DNA of 28,283 bases from JADFNO01 sp965369945 (GTDB lineage: Bacteria > Planctomycetota > Phycisphaerae > Phycisphaerales > SM1A02), in NCBI GenBank assembly GCA_965369945.1, contig CBDUST010000019.1:1-28283 (forward strand), in the 5' to 3' direction. This document shows, piece after piece, positions 14,094 through 21,288 of this stretch. The position numbers and the translations under genes were made by a program. Position 1 is the first letter of the stretch, and the number at the start of each line of letters is the position of its first letter. A model generated the notes under the pieces. The model worked only from the letters and a program-made list of their open reading frames with translations. It did no database searches and was not told the origin of the DNA.

Positions 14094-15035
14094 CTACAGC
14101 TGCTCGTAGGATTTGCTGCGATCGATGCGACGGGCGAGTTCGTTGGCGTAACGCACTCCGAGTTCGTCAGCGTGCCGGCGCGCCCAATCGCTGAGCTTGG
14201 TGTGACCGGCCGAAGGCGAATCGACGTACAGCAGATCATCCATCAACCCGCGGATTTCCTCGTACGTGATGATCACATCGCCTTTGATTTTGCCCAACAT
14301 CAATCCAAGCGCAAAGCCTACCCAGGGCGGTAGTGAAACGATGCGTCGGCGCACGCCGATCGCATCGGCAATCGTTCGAACAAGTTCGCGGAAGGTGAAG
14401 GTCTCCGGGCCGATCGCGTTGACGATCGTGTTCTGGTTCTTCGCCGCTTGTTCGATAGCCAGTTCGGCAAGGTCCTCGACATAAATCGGCTGCAGACGAT
14501 ACTCCCCGCGCCCAAAGACACCAAACACCGGAAACCTGCGCAACATCCACGCGATGTTGTTGATGAGGATGTCTTCGGATCCAAAGAGTACGGCCGGGCG
14601 GAGAATCGCATGCGACAGGCCGCTGTCAATCAGCGCACGCTCGAGTCGCGCCTTGCCGCTGAAGTATTCCAACGGCGAATCGAGCGATGGGTTGGTGATA
14701 CTGACATGAACGATGCGCTTCACGCCGGCTTCTTTGGCTGCATCGAATAGAGCCAACGTGTTCTTCACCGCATCGGCCTGGCGAAATAGTCGATGGTTGA
14801 ATCGTACCCAATAGGTGTTGTAGAGCACATCCGCCCCTCTCAGTGCGTCAACGAGTCGAGGCGGATTGTGGAAGTTGTAGCGGAAGATCTCGACCTGAGC
14901 GCCGAAGGGATTGGTCCGATCAGGCGAGTTGGTGAGTGTGCGAACAGCGTGGCCCGCTTCAAGCAAGCGCTGTGTGATGTATTTGCCGGTGTAGCCGAAC
15001 GCACCAGTGACAACGTGGATTTGCGGCGAGTTCAT
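14094..15035 (-). CDS. NAD(P)-binding atypical SDR / epimerase-like protein (NDUFA9-type)
   Basis: The 313-residue protein starts with HVVTGAFGYTGKYITQRLLE, a Rossmann NAD(P) motif GxxGxxG at residues 11-17 of the atypical (extended) SDR class. It continues with FHNPPRLVDALRGADVLYNTYW, VKRIVHVSITNP, SGLSHAILRPAVLFG and a C-terminal helical part with PIYVEDLAELAIEQA. The pattern 'ILRP..lfG' and 'v.D.a' is that of NDUFA9/complex-I-assembly and NAD-dependent epimerase-like proteins. The YxxxK catalytic site appears as YFSGKARLE. ATG 15035 overlaps the TGA of the cobalamin adenosyltransferase gene upstream (ATGA), so the two are translationally coupled. The substrate is unknown. A hydrophobic segment (PPWVGFALGLMLGK) near residue 240 may associate with membrane, as in relatives. 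Confidence 0.85.
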   Translation of the reverse strand: MNSPQIHVVTGAFGYTGKYITQRLLEAGHAVRTLTNSPDRTNPFGAQVEIFRYNFHNPPRLVDALRGADVLYNTYWVRFNHRLFRQADAVKNTLALFDAAKEAGVKRIVHVSITNPSLDSPLEYFSGKARLERALIDSGLSHAILRPAVLFGSEDILINNIAWMLRRFPVFGVFGRGEYRLQPIYVEDLAELAIEQAAKNQNTIVNAIGPETFTFRELVRTIADAIGVRRRIVSLPPWVGFALGLMLGKIKGDVIITYEEIRGLMDDLLYVDSPSAGHTKLSDWARRHADELGVRYANELARRIDRSKSYEQL

Positions 15036-15595
15036 TGCCCCGTCCAAGGTACATCCTTCACGCCGGCCTCCTTGTTCGCGCGGCGCGCGAGCGCAAATAA
15101 CAGATCACTTATGCGATTCAGATATACGCGCAGGTGTTCGTTGACCGGCCCGACGCGCGCCAGCGCCACGACCTCGCGCTCGGCGCGGCGACAGATTACC
15201 CGAGCCAGATGAAGGCGTGCAGCCAACTCCGATCCGCCGGGCAGAACAAAACTTTTCATGGGTTCGTTTGGCCCATCAAACTTGTCGATCCACGCCTCAG
15301 CTTGCTTCACGTCCTCTGATCCAATGCGCGTGATCTTGTCCTCGTGCTTGGAACCCAACGGTGCGGCCAGGTCGGCGCCGACATCGAACAACTTGCTCTG
15401 AAGCTGACCGAACATATCGAGCAGGTCCGATCCGAAAGGGTCGGCGTTGTCGCACCCAGCGGCTGCCAATCCCACGCAAGCGTTGAGTTCATCGACACTT
15501 CCAAAGGCCGCAATACGTGGATGGTCTTTGCCCACTCGATCGCCGCCGAACAGCCCGGTGGTGCCATCATCCCCTGTACGGGTGTAGAGATTCAT
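15032..15595 (-). CDS. pduO: Cob(I)yrinic acid a,c-diamide adenosyltransferase, PduO/MMAB type
   Basis: The protein has 187 residues from ATG 15595 (MNLYTRTGDDGTTGLFGG); an upstream ATG at 15601 adds only two residues. The PduO-type five-helix fold shows the ATP-binding N-terminal YTRTGDDGTTGLF, the RIAAFGSVDELNACVGLA helix, QLQSKLFDVGADLA, and C-terminal RRAEREVVAL and YLNRISDLLFALAR, all hallmarks. It transfers adenosyl from ATP to cob(I)alamin to make coenzyme B12. The gene overlaps the epimerase-like gene by 4 bp. No cobalamin riboswitch sequence is evident in the 177-bp gap upstream. No other B12 gene is in the window, so the cell may salvage corrinoids, but this cannot be judged here. 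Confidence 0.95.
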   Translation of the reverse strand: MNLYTRTGDDGTTGLFGGDRVGKDHPRIAAFGSVDELNACVGLAAAGCDNADPFGSDLLDMFGQLQSKLFDVGADLAAPLGSKHEDKITRIGSEDVKQAEAWIDKFDGPNEPMKSFVLPGGSELAARLHLARVICRRAEREVVALARVGPVNEHLRVYLNRISDLLFALARRANKEAGVKDVPWTGQ

Positions 15596-15654
15596 CTCCA
15601 ATAGCGTACCCGGCCGGTGTAACGGGTCCCACCCGCCGGCGGTATGAAGAGGGA

Positions 15655-15725
15655 GGAACCGCCCATACGGTATCCATACGCTTGGAACGCGGTTCCGTGA
15701 TATATGGAATCCAGCCGAGGCGGTT
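15655..15725 (+). promoter_or_regulatory. Leader with two mutually exclusive hairpins before a lipoprotein gene
   Basis: GGAACCGC at 15655-15662 can pair with GCGGTTCC at 15689-15696, or the overlapping GAACCGCC (15656-15663) can pair with GGCGGTTC at 15718-15725. Both right arms lie upstream of the start at 15773. Alternative pairing of this kind is seen in attenuators, but no ligand-binding consensus is recognised. Confidence 0.25.
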
Positions 15726-15772
15726 CATTTGCCAATGACCTTCTTTTCGAACTCATCTGAGGAGGATTCACC

Positions 15773-16138
15773 ATGATTCAACGAATACTGATCTCGCTCA
15801 CCGCCGTTGCCTTTGCCATCATGACCCCCGGGTGTCTGGTCGTCACCGGCAGCTCGTATCACGAGAGTGGTGTCAAAGTCACCCTGACCACGCTCGATCG
15901 ACTTGAGCTGGGTACAACCACAGAGGCGTGGGTGATTGCCACATTGGGTGAGCCGACCGAACGGACCGAGGTCAAGGGCGAGCCCAACGTCGCGATTCTC
16001 AGGTACGAGCATCGGACCACCGAGCACTCCGGCGGAACCGTGCTGTTCCTCTTCGCCGGCGGCAAGGACGAATCACATACCTCAACCGCCTACATCGAAG
16101 TGACTGACGGCGTCGTCACGGACTTTTGGACCGAGTAG
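15773..16138 (+). CDS. Small BamE/SmpA-like lipoprotein
   Basis: This 121-residue protein has a signal peptide with a lipobox-like end (MIQRILISLTAVAFAIMTPG then Cys21), so it is probably a lipid-anchored envelope protein. The mature part has TLDRLELGTTTEAWVIATLG followed by EPTERTEV. This 'l..G.t.e.v...lGeP' pattern is that of the BamE/SmpA/OmlA two-helix, three-strand fold, followed by the strands AILRYEHRTTEHSGGTVLFLF and TAYIEVTDGVVTDFW. Assignment is by pattern, not by recognised homolog. ATG 15773 has an excellent GAGGAGG 7 nt upstream. It is divergent from pduO across a 177-bp gap with alternative hairpins, and followed by a family A hairpin at 16171. Confidence 0.75.
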   Translation: MIQRILISLTAVAFAIMTPGCLVVTGSSYHESGVKVTLTTLDRLELGTTTEAWVIATLGEPTERTEVKGEPNVAILRYEHRTTEHSGGTVLFLFAGGKDESHTSTAYIEVTDGVVTDFWTE

Positions 16139-16170
16139 ACAAACCCCAAGGCGCCGGTGGATATACGACG

Positions 16171-16192
16171 CCCGCGGATAGCAATCCGTGGG
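16171..16192. repeat. Hairpin repeat, family A (copy 2)
   Basis: CCCGCGGAT (16171-16179), loop AGCA, ATCCGTGGG (16184-16192), with one G-T wobble in the stem. Loop and flanks match the reverse complement of the copy at 11683-11704. It sits between two convergent genes (lipoprotein end 16138, atpG end 16222), a location that would allow two-way termination. Confidence 0.65.
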
Positions 16193-16221
16193 TTCTTGTC
16201 CTACCTACTCGAATTCCGCAG

Positions 16222-17121
16222 CTACTCCAGCGCCGCCGCGCCGCTGATCACTTCCATCAGCTCGGTCGTGATCTGCGTTTGGCGATTGCGGTTATAGGTT
16301 CGCCGCAGCGCCTTGCGAACATCGCCGGCGTTCTCGGTGGCGGCCTTCATGGCGATCATGCGCATGATCTGTTCACTAACGACTGCGTCGAGAAAAGCCT
16401 GATAGAGCGCGGTCTTCACCGTCAACGGCAGTAGTTCGTCCAGTATCTCATCGCTGGACGGGCTGAAATCGTACAGCGCCTCGACTGACGGCGATGGGGT
16501 CGGTGTTGACGAAGGCGTTGGGGAGGCGTCGACCGCTTCGGGTTGTAATGGCAAGAGCTGCACAATCTCGGGTACCTGCCGGGAATTCGTGATGAACCGC
16601 ATGTAGGCGACACGGATGGCGTCGTACTTGCCTTCGCCAAACTCCTCGATATACCGATTCGCCATCTGCTCGATCTCGTCGTATCTCGGCTTGTCACCGA
16701 TCGCGTGGCGTTGGGCGATGGGGATCTGTTGAAAGCGGAAGAAACCCACCGCTTTCTTGCCTGAAGTTTCCAGATCGAGGCTGATGCTGCGCTGTTTGAC
16801 TTGGCGGACGTGACCAAACGCTTCTCGCAAGACGTTGCCGTTGAACGCGCCACAGAACCCCCGGTCGGAGCTGATGACCAGCAGCAGCTCGCGCTTGGGC
16901 GATTGAGCCGGACCGTCGACGAGCGGGTGCTGCAAGTCGCCCGCAGCTGAAACAACCTCTCCCACAAGCTGGCGCACTTTCTGCGAATACGGCTGGGCGG
17001 CCTTGGCGCGCTGCACAGCAGTGGTGAACTTGGCCGTGGCGATCATCTGCATCGTCTTGGTGATGCGCTGGATCGTGCCAACGGCGGTGATGCGCCTTCG
17101 GATTACTCTGATCTGGGCCAT
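16222..17121 (-). CDS. atpG: F1F0 ATP synthase gamma subunit
   Basis: This 299-residue gamma subunit is the central stalk of F1 and couples proton flow to catalysis. The N-terminal helix reads MAQIRVIRRRITAVGTIQRI followed by TKTMQMIATAKF. The Rossmann-like middle has LLLVISSDRGFCGAFNGNVLRE (residues 79-100), and the C-terminal helix has RMIAMKAATENAGDVRKALR and NRQTQITTELMEVISGAAAL. Both helices needed for the rotor are present. A Pro/Ser/Thr-rich insertion (residues 198-215, encoded by 16477-16530) and the following SPSSDEI segment make the protein slightly longer than the roughly 285-residue bacterial norm. No atpA, atpD or other ATP synthase gene is adjacent, unlike the usual atp operon. 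The start codon has no clear Shine-Dalgarno sequence, and a repeat cluster lies upstream. Confidence 0.96.
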   Translation of the reverse strand: MAQIRVIRRRITAVGTIQRITKTMQMIATAKFTTAVQRAKAAQPYSQKVRQLVGEVVSAAGDLQHPLVDGPAQSPKRELLLVISSDRGFCGAFNGNVLREAFGHVRQVKQRSISLDLETSGKKAVGFFRFQQIPIAQRHAIGDKPRYDEIEQMANRYIEEFGEGKYDAIRVAYMRFITNSRQVPEIVQLLPLQPEAVDASPTPSSTPTPSPSVEALYDFSPSSDEILDELLPLTVKTALYQAFLDAVVSEQIMRMIAMKAATENAGDVRKALRRTYNRNRQTQITTELMEVISGAAALE

Positions 17122-17178
17122 GGGGCGGATAGTGTAGCGAGGGGAGAAGAAAAGGCGACATTGTACTTCTTCAATAAT

Positions 17179-17329
17179 GCCGTAGGGCAGGCTTTGGGCC
17201 TGCCTGTCTTAGTGTCCAGCGCCGTAGGGCAGGCTTTGGGCCTGCCTGTCTTAGCAAGACGGCAGGCTGCAAGCCTGCCTTACCTATTCCTCGTGTAGCA
17301 AGAAACGGCAGGCCCAAGGCCTGCCCTAC
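17179..17329. repeat. Cluster of four REP-like hairpins (GGCAGGC/GCCTGCC)
   Basis: A 34-bp unit starting GCCGTAGGGCAGGC and ending GTCTTAG occurs twice in direct order, at 17179-17212 and 17221-17254, with 8 bp between. Two inverted variants follow at 17256-17283 and 17305-17329. Each unit folds as a GGCAGGC/GCCTGCC hairpin. Copies 2 and 3 together also form a longer stem (GTCTT/AAGAC plus the arms). The cluster fills the gap between the PhnP-like gene stop and the atpG start. This matches the layout of dispersed REP elements. Confidence 0.85.
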
Positions 17330-17333
17330 AAGA

Positions 17334-18188
17334 TTATGGAATCACCAAGCCGTCGTAGGACAAGGCCATACGCTCCGGCAGCTTCGGATCGAGGTCCGCG
17401 TGGGAGATGTCATGGGTCATATGAATGAAGTACGTCTGCTGCGCGTCGATCTGCTGGGCTGTCGCGATCGCTTCATCCACGCTCATATGCGTCCGATGCC
17501 TGCGGTAACGAAGCATGTCCAGGATAAGCGTGTGTAGATTCCTCAGCTTGGGCCAAGTCTCCGGCGGCACACTCGAGACATCCGTGCAATACGCCAGCGG
17601 CAACGGACCCGGCTGATCCTGGGCAATCTGACCACGACGATCGAGCGCCTCTATACGAAAACCCAGGATCGGAAGCCGGCCGTGCAGCAATCGCAGGGGC
17701 GTCCACCGCAAGCCGTGCAAGTCAAGCGACTGCTCCACGTCAATCACCTGCGGGATCAGCGTCGCCACGAATGAATCGTTGACGTTCTTTTCCTTCTCGA
17801 AGATGTGTCGGTAGACGCGGCGCAAGTGCTCGAACGTGTGCGTCTCAGCGTACACCGTGATCGGCTGTTCCATCACCGCGTTGAAGCGGCGCACATCATC
17901 CAAACCGAACGTGTGATCAACATGGTTGTGTGTATAGATGATGCCATCACATCGCACGATCTTGTGCCGCAACACTTGCTCGCGCAGATCTGGCGAAGTA
18001 TCGATGAGGATGACGCGTTCATCGCCGTGCGAATCGGTGAATTGAATACATGCAGCAGGTCGAGTCCGCCTATCGCGGGGATCATCTGATGTACACACGT
18101 CGCAATCACATCCGATGACGGGAACCCCCGCTGAGGTTCCCGAGCCGAGGATGATAAACCGGATATCACTGACCGCAGCGTCGCTCAT
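17334..18188 (-). CDS. PhnP-like MBL-fold metallohydrolase
   Basis: The 284-residue protein of the metallo-beta-lactamase superfamily begins with FIILGSGTSAGVPVIGCDCDVC. The GTS-x-GVP loop and the cysteines C27, C29 and C32 are those of PhnP, where they bind a structural zinc. The catalytic metal motif is THNHVDHTFGLDD (H87, H89, D91, H92), followed by LAYCTDVSSVPPET and a late histidine in YFIHMTHDISH. PhnP is a phosphodiesterase for 1,2-cyclic ribose phosphates. Relatives act on various phosphodiesters, and there is no C-P lyase operon here, so the substrate is open. I place the start at ATG 18188; a longer frame to 18266 would run across a hairpin repeat. The 5' Shine-Dalgarno is weak. Confidence 0.9.
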   Translation of the reverse strand: MSDAAVSDIRFIILGSGTSAGVPVIGCDCDVCTSDDPRDRRTRPAACIQFTDSHGDERVILIDTSPDLREQVLRHKIVRCDGIIYTHNHVDHTFGLDDVRRFNAVMEQPITVYAETHTFEHLRRVYRHIFEKEKNVNDSFVATLIPQVIDVEQSLDLHGLRWTPLRLLHGRLPILGFRIEALDRRGQIAQDQPGPLPLAYCTDVSSVPPETWPKLRNLHTLILDMLRYRRHRTHMSVDEAIATAQQIDAQQTYFIHMTHDISHADLDPKLPERMALSYDGLVIP

Positions 18189-18213
18189 ACTTGTGAGATC
18201 GTAGTCTCTCGTA

Positions 18214-18291
18214 GCCGCGGGTGAATACCCGTGGGCAGCGCAGGAGAGAATCGGCGTTGAAACCAATTCGCTCCCGCAAATACATGCGGGG
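18214..18291. repeat. Two hairpin repeats between PhnP-like and antiporter genes
   Basis: GCCGCGGGT (18214-18222) pairs imperfectly with ACCCGTGGGC after a GAAT loop; its arms resemble the CCC(A/G)(C/T)GG arms of the hairpins at 11683, 12879 and 16171. About 40 bp on, CCCGCA and TGCGGG (within 18270-18291) form a second hairpin with a 6-nt loop. They occupy the gap between the antiporter stop and the PhnP-like start. Confidence 0.5.
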
Positions 18292-19605
18292 CTAGGAGGT
18301 CGCGTTGCTGTCTTGGCCCGAAACTCCGGTGAGACGCATCAACGTCGGCATCGTCAATCCTTGCAGCAACAGGCTCACCAACACGACGCCGAAGATTACG
18401 GGGACGAGAAAATCGCGCAAGGGTGATTCGGGTAAACCCAACACCAGCGCAAGCGGGATCGCCCCTTTGAGCCCAGCCCATAGCACCACGTGCTTCCAAC
18501 CGCTGGGCCAATGCCGGCCGAACGTGTACGCGATTGGATACACGATCGCCGCGCGCGCGACCAGAATTGCCACGAACGTACAACCGACTACCAGCAGCAC
18601 TGTCGGATCGAGCAACCGCTGCGCACCGCCTTCGATGACTTGCAGCTCGATCCCGATCAACAGGAACACGAGTGAATTGACGATGAAGTCGATGGATTCC
18701 CAGAACGTTTCGATGGTGTCTGCTGTTCGTTTGCTCATCGCCAGCCGACTGCCGTAGTTGCCCATGATCAGTCCAGCGACGACGACCGCGATCACACCGG
18801 AGCCATGAAGTCGCTCGGCCGTGATAAATGTCCCCCAGACGAGAACGATGGTAATGGCGTTTTCCAGGACGTGATCGTTTAGGCGGCGCAATAACCAGAA
18901 CGCAACCAACCCTAGGGCAAGCCCGATCACGAGGCCGAGGCCGACGACTTGCACGAAGGTGATAATGCCGCTGACGATTGACAGCGAATCAGCGGCGCTC
19001 GCATCATGCGCACCCGTGGCAATCCCAGTGACGACGGCCGTGCGAAGAATAAGGAACAGCACTACACCCGTGCCGTCGTTGAACAAACTCTCGCCCTCGA
19101 CGAGTGTCTTGAGTCGTTCAGGTGCGTTGGCCGTCTTGAACGTTGCAATGACGGAAATGGGGTCGGTCGGGGCGAGCATCGCGCCGAACAACAATGCTGG
19201 CAGCCACACCCCGTGCTGATCGACAATCGCCTGCGGCAAAAAGAACTTCACCGCGAAGGCGACGGCGATCATGCTGACAATCACGCCTGGGATAGCGAGT
19301 GCCGCCACCGGAATTGCCTTGCGCTGAAGGTGCCCCAGGTCAAGGTGCAGCCCGGCTTGGAACAGCAGCGGGGGGAGGAACAATACGAGCACCAGTTCCT
19401 CAGTAATTTTCACATCATGTGGCGCTAGGCCCATGAGCGCGACAACCAGCCCCGCCAGTACTAGCGCAATGGTGTAGGGAATCCGTATGAACTTCGTCAG
19501 CACACCGATGATCGCGGCGAACCCCAATAGGGCGACGAACATCCCAACGGTGTTGGAGACGAGGCCATGCTCGCCCGCGCTTGCCAAGATCATCGTCGCT
19601 GCCAT
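18292..19605 (-). CDS. CPA1-family Na+/H+ antiporter (NhaP-like)
   Basis: From ATG 19605 this is a 437-residue inner-membrane protein with about 11-13 hydrophobic segments. Family motifs are FLPPLLFQAGLHLD, AMLAPTDPISVIATF (TDP) and EGESLFNDGTGVVLF with the ion-binding Asn-Asp pair, then SGVIAVVVAGLIMG and VFLLIGIELQ. It exchanges Na+ (or K+) for H+ across the membrane in pH and salt homeostasis. There is no large cytosolic C-terminal regulatory domain. A longer start at 19659 would give an extra basic N-terminus; ATG 19605 or 19593 is more typical. It is divergent from a small membrane protein gene with 75 bp between starts. Confidence 0.93.
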   Translation of the reverse strand: MAATMILASAGEHGLVSNTVGMFVALLGFAAIIGVLTKFIRIPYTIALVLAGLVVALMGLAPHDVKITEELVLVLFLPPLLFQAGLHLDLGHLQRKAIPVAALAIPGVIVSMIAVAFAVKFFLPQAIVDQHGVWLPALLFGAMLAPTDPISVIATFKTANAPERLKTLVEGESLFNDGTGVVLFLILRTAVVTGIATGAHDASAADSLSIVSGIITFVQVVGLGLVIGLALGLVAFWLLRRLNDHVLENAITIVLVWGTFITAERLHGSGVIAVVVAGLIMGNYGSRLAMSKRTADTIETFWESIDFIVNSLVFLLIGIELQVIEGGAQRLLDPTVLLVVGCTFVAILVARAAIVYPIAYTFGRHWPSGWKHVVLWAGLKGAIPLALVLGLPESPLRDFLVPVIFGVVLVSLLLQGLTMPTLMRLTGVSGQDSNATS

Positions 19606-19680
19606 GGCCACAGCATATCGCGATAGCGGGGTAGATGAACAACTGCGTCCCAACCGCAATCGGTCGTCTACACTGGGGCG

Positions 19681-20202
19681 ATGGTCGTTCGACTACGCGT
19701 CATACTCTGGGGGCTCTCGCTGACCTTAGCTGCGGCTGGGGTTGCGCTCTGGATATCGCTGGGAGCCGACGCCTTCGTATGGGGTCTTCTTCTGTGCTCA
19801 ACGACCGGCATCGTGTTTCTGATCGTTACCAGACCGACTGCAACTTCTGACGTTCAGGAACCGGACGATGTCAGCCAACTGTCCCAAGAGCGCCTCCAAC
19901 AATTGATTCGGGGGACAAGCATGCATCTGCGGAACATGCACTACCGATATACCGTGCGGGCTGAACATCACCAACTGAGTGATCGGGAATGTTTCAACGC
20001 CGAGGTCAACGGTGTGCATCTGGGATTCGTGCCAGTCGTGATCGCTGACGTTTCGACGGACAAACAGGACTACGGGTTTGTTGCGTTCGTCTTTGATGGT
20101 CGGCGCTGGCGGGGCCCGGGATTGCCTTGCCCCGGTGGACGGGACCGAGCGCTGCGACACGCTTTTCGTTGTGTCTCGCCGCTGGACGAACCGGATGCAT
20201 GA
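19681..20202 (+). CDS. Membrane protein of unknown function with two N-terminal TM helices
   Basis: This 173-residue protein is not recognised. Two hydrophobic segments at about residues 5-27 and 31-50 (VILWGLSLTLAAAGVALWIS; FVWGLLLCSTTGIVFLIV) form a hairpin anchor. The remaining 120 residues are soluble: RLQQLIRGTSMHLRNMHYRYTV, NAEVNGVHLGFVPVVIADVS, and DYGFVAFVFDGRRWRGPGLPCPG. The pattern of a helix, strands with Gly and a Cys-Pro-Gly loop near residue 150 suggests a compact folded domain, probably in the cytosol. The ATG at 19681 has no clear Shine-Dalgarno. Divergent placement from the antiporter could mean shared control but does not prove related function. Alternative frames over this stretch are shadows. 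Confidence 0.65.
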   Translation: MVVRLRVILWGLSLTLAAAGVALWISLGADAFVWGLLLCSTTGIVFLIVTRPTATSDVQEPDDVSQLSQERLQQLIRGTSMHLRNMHYRYTVRAEHHQLSDRECFNAEVNGVHLGFVPVVIADVSTDKQDYGFVAFVFDGRRWRGPGLPCPGGRDRALRHAFRCVSPLDEPDA

Positions 20203-20223
20203 ACGTCGCAGCGCGCTTACAGA

Positions 20224-21264
20224 TCATACTTCGGCCGGTGTTGTGGATTGCATCGCTTCGCGCAAACGGTGGATCACTTGATCAGGCTCATCAGCGCCGC
20301 ACACTGCTGAGGATACCGCCACGCCCTTGACGCCGAGTTGAACGAGCTGATCGATATTGCTCGGTGTGATTCCGCCGATCGCCAGATGCGGCAGCTTGCT
20401 CCAGGCAAGGTATTCACGCAGATAGTCCGGGCCAACGATCGTGTCCTTATGCTTGGTCGTTGTGGGGAACATCGGGCCGACGCCGCAGTAGTCCGCCCCG
20501 TCGCGCAGCGCCTGCTTGGCTTCAGTAAGCGTCGAGGTGCTAACGCCGATGATGAGTTCCCGGCCGACGATCTTTCGGACTTCAGCGCACGGCGAATCAG
20601 TTTGACCTACATGAACACCATGCGCACCACTGAGCAGCGCGATATCCGGGCGATCGTTGATGATGACAGTTGTCTCCATCCCAGCCGCTTGCACAAACTT
20701 CGTTGCACGCCGCAGGAGTTCCGCGTCATCCAACTCCTTCTCACGCAACTGAATGCAATCAGGCTTCGCATCCAAAATCGCTTCAGCGACTTCATACCAT
20801 CCGCGACTCCCGCACAACTTCTCGGAAAAGATCACACACACCGGCCATTGGCGCGCAAGCCCCGAGCCAAGCGCACGGTTCAGTCGTTGTTCAAGGTCGT
20901 ATCCGCGGTAGCGCAGCTTCTGAATGTACGCGGCAAAGTCCGTGTCGAGCGTCTTGCCATACTCTTCCAAAACACGCATCGCTTCGCCAAGTCGCTTGCC
21001 AGCGGCGATCACAACATCCGCGGTGCTCGCGCGGGCAGCCTCAGCAGACGTAGCGATTTCGGTCCCCACATCCTCGGGCGTGTTGCGATTGAGTTGTAGA
21101 TCGTCAAAACGTCGCAGCGCTTGAGACAGATCGTGGCGAAGCTGTTTCAGTTCGGTTGTCAGGTTGACATCGTTCAGACGGAAGCGCGCCGTCTCCTCCA
21201 TGACCCGAAGCGCCTCACGCGCTCGATTGGCATTGGCATCGAGAATTCGTTCGATCGCGGTCAC
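20224..21264 (-). CDS. thiE: ThiD2-ThiE fusion: HMP-phosphate kinase-like domain plus thiamine phosphate synthase
   Basis: This 346-residue two-domain protein makes thiamine phosphate from HMP-diphosphate and thiazole phosphate. Residues 1-130 match the ThiD2 family: MTAIERILDANANRAREALR, VMEETARFRLND, ELKQLRHDLSQAL, DVVIAAGKRLGEAMRVLEEYGK. ThiD2 is a kinase that phosphorylates HMP-phosphate, so the fusion could supply its own diphosphate substrate. Residues 140-340 are the ThiE TIM barrel: CIQLREKELDDAELLRRA (RE-K loop), IINDRPDIALLSGAHGVHVGQ, STLTEAKQALRDGADYCGVGPMFPT, LPHLAIGGITPSN. The start is GTG at 21264. It follows rpiB by 24 bp and probably shares its transcript. No TPP riboswitch is visible upstream. 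Confidence 0.93.
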   Translation of the reverse strand: MTAIERILDANANRAREALRVMEETARFRLNDVNLTTELKQLRHDLSQALRRFDDLQLNRNTPEDVGTEIATSAEAARASTADVVIAAGKRLGEAMRVLEEYGKTLDTDFAAYIQKLRYRGYDLEQRLNRALGSGLARQWPVCVIFSEKLCGSRGWYEVAEAILDAKPDCIQLREKELDDAELLRRATKFVQAAGMETTVIINDRPDIALLSGAHGVHVGQTDSPCAEVRKIVGRELIIGVSTSTLTEAKQALRDGADYCGVGPMFPTTTKHKDTIVGPDYLREYLAWSKLPHLAIGGITPSNIDQLVQLGVKGVAVSSAVCGADEPDQVIHRLREAMQSTTPAEV

Positions 21265-21288
21265 GCGAGAATAGTAGGGTGGCCAAGC

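Noticed and set aside
15596..15772. Cobalamin riboswitch upstream of the adenosyltransferase gene
   Set aside because: The B12 box and core were looked for on the minus strand and are absent.
17179..17329. CRISPR array
   Set aside because: There are only four units, two inverted, each a palindromic hairpin with unequal and very short spacers; there are no cas genes nearby.
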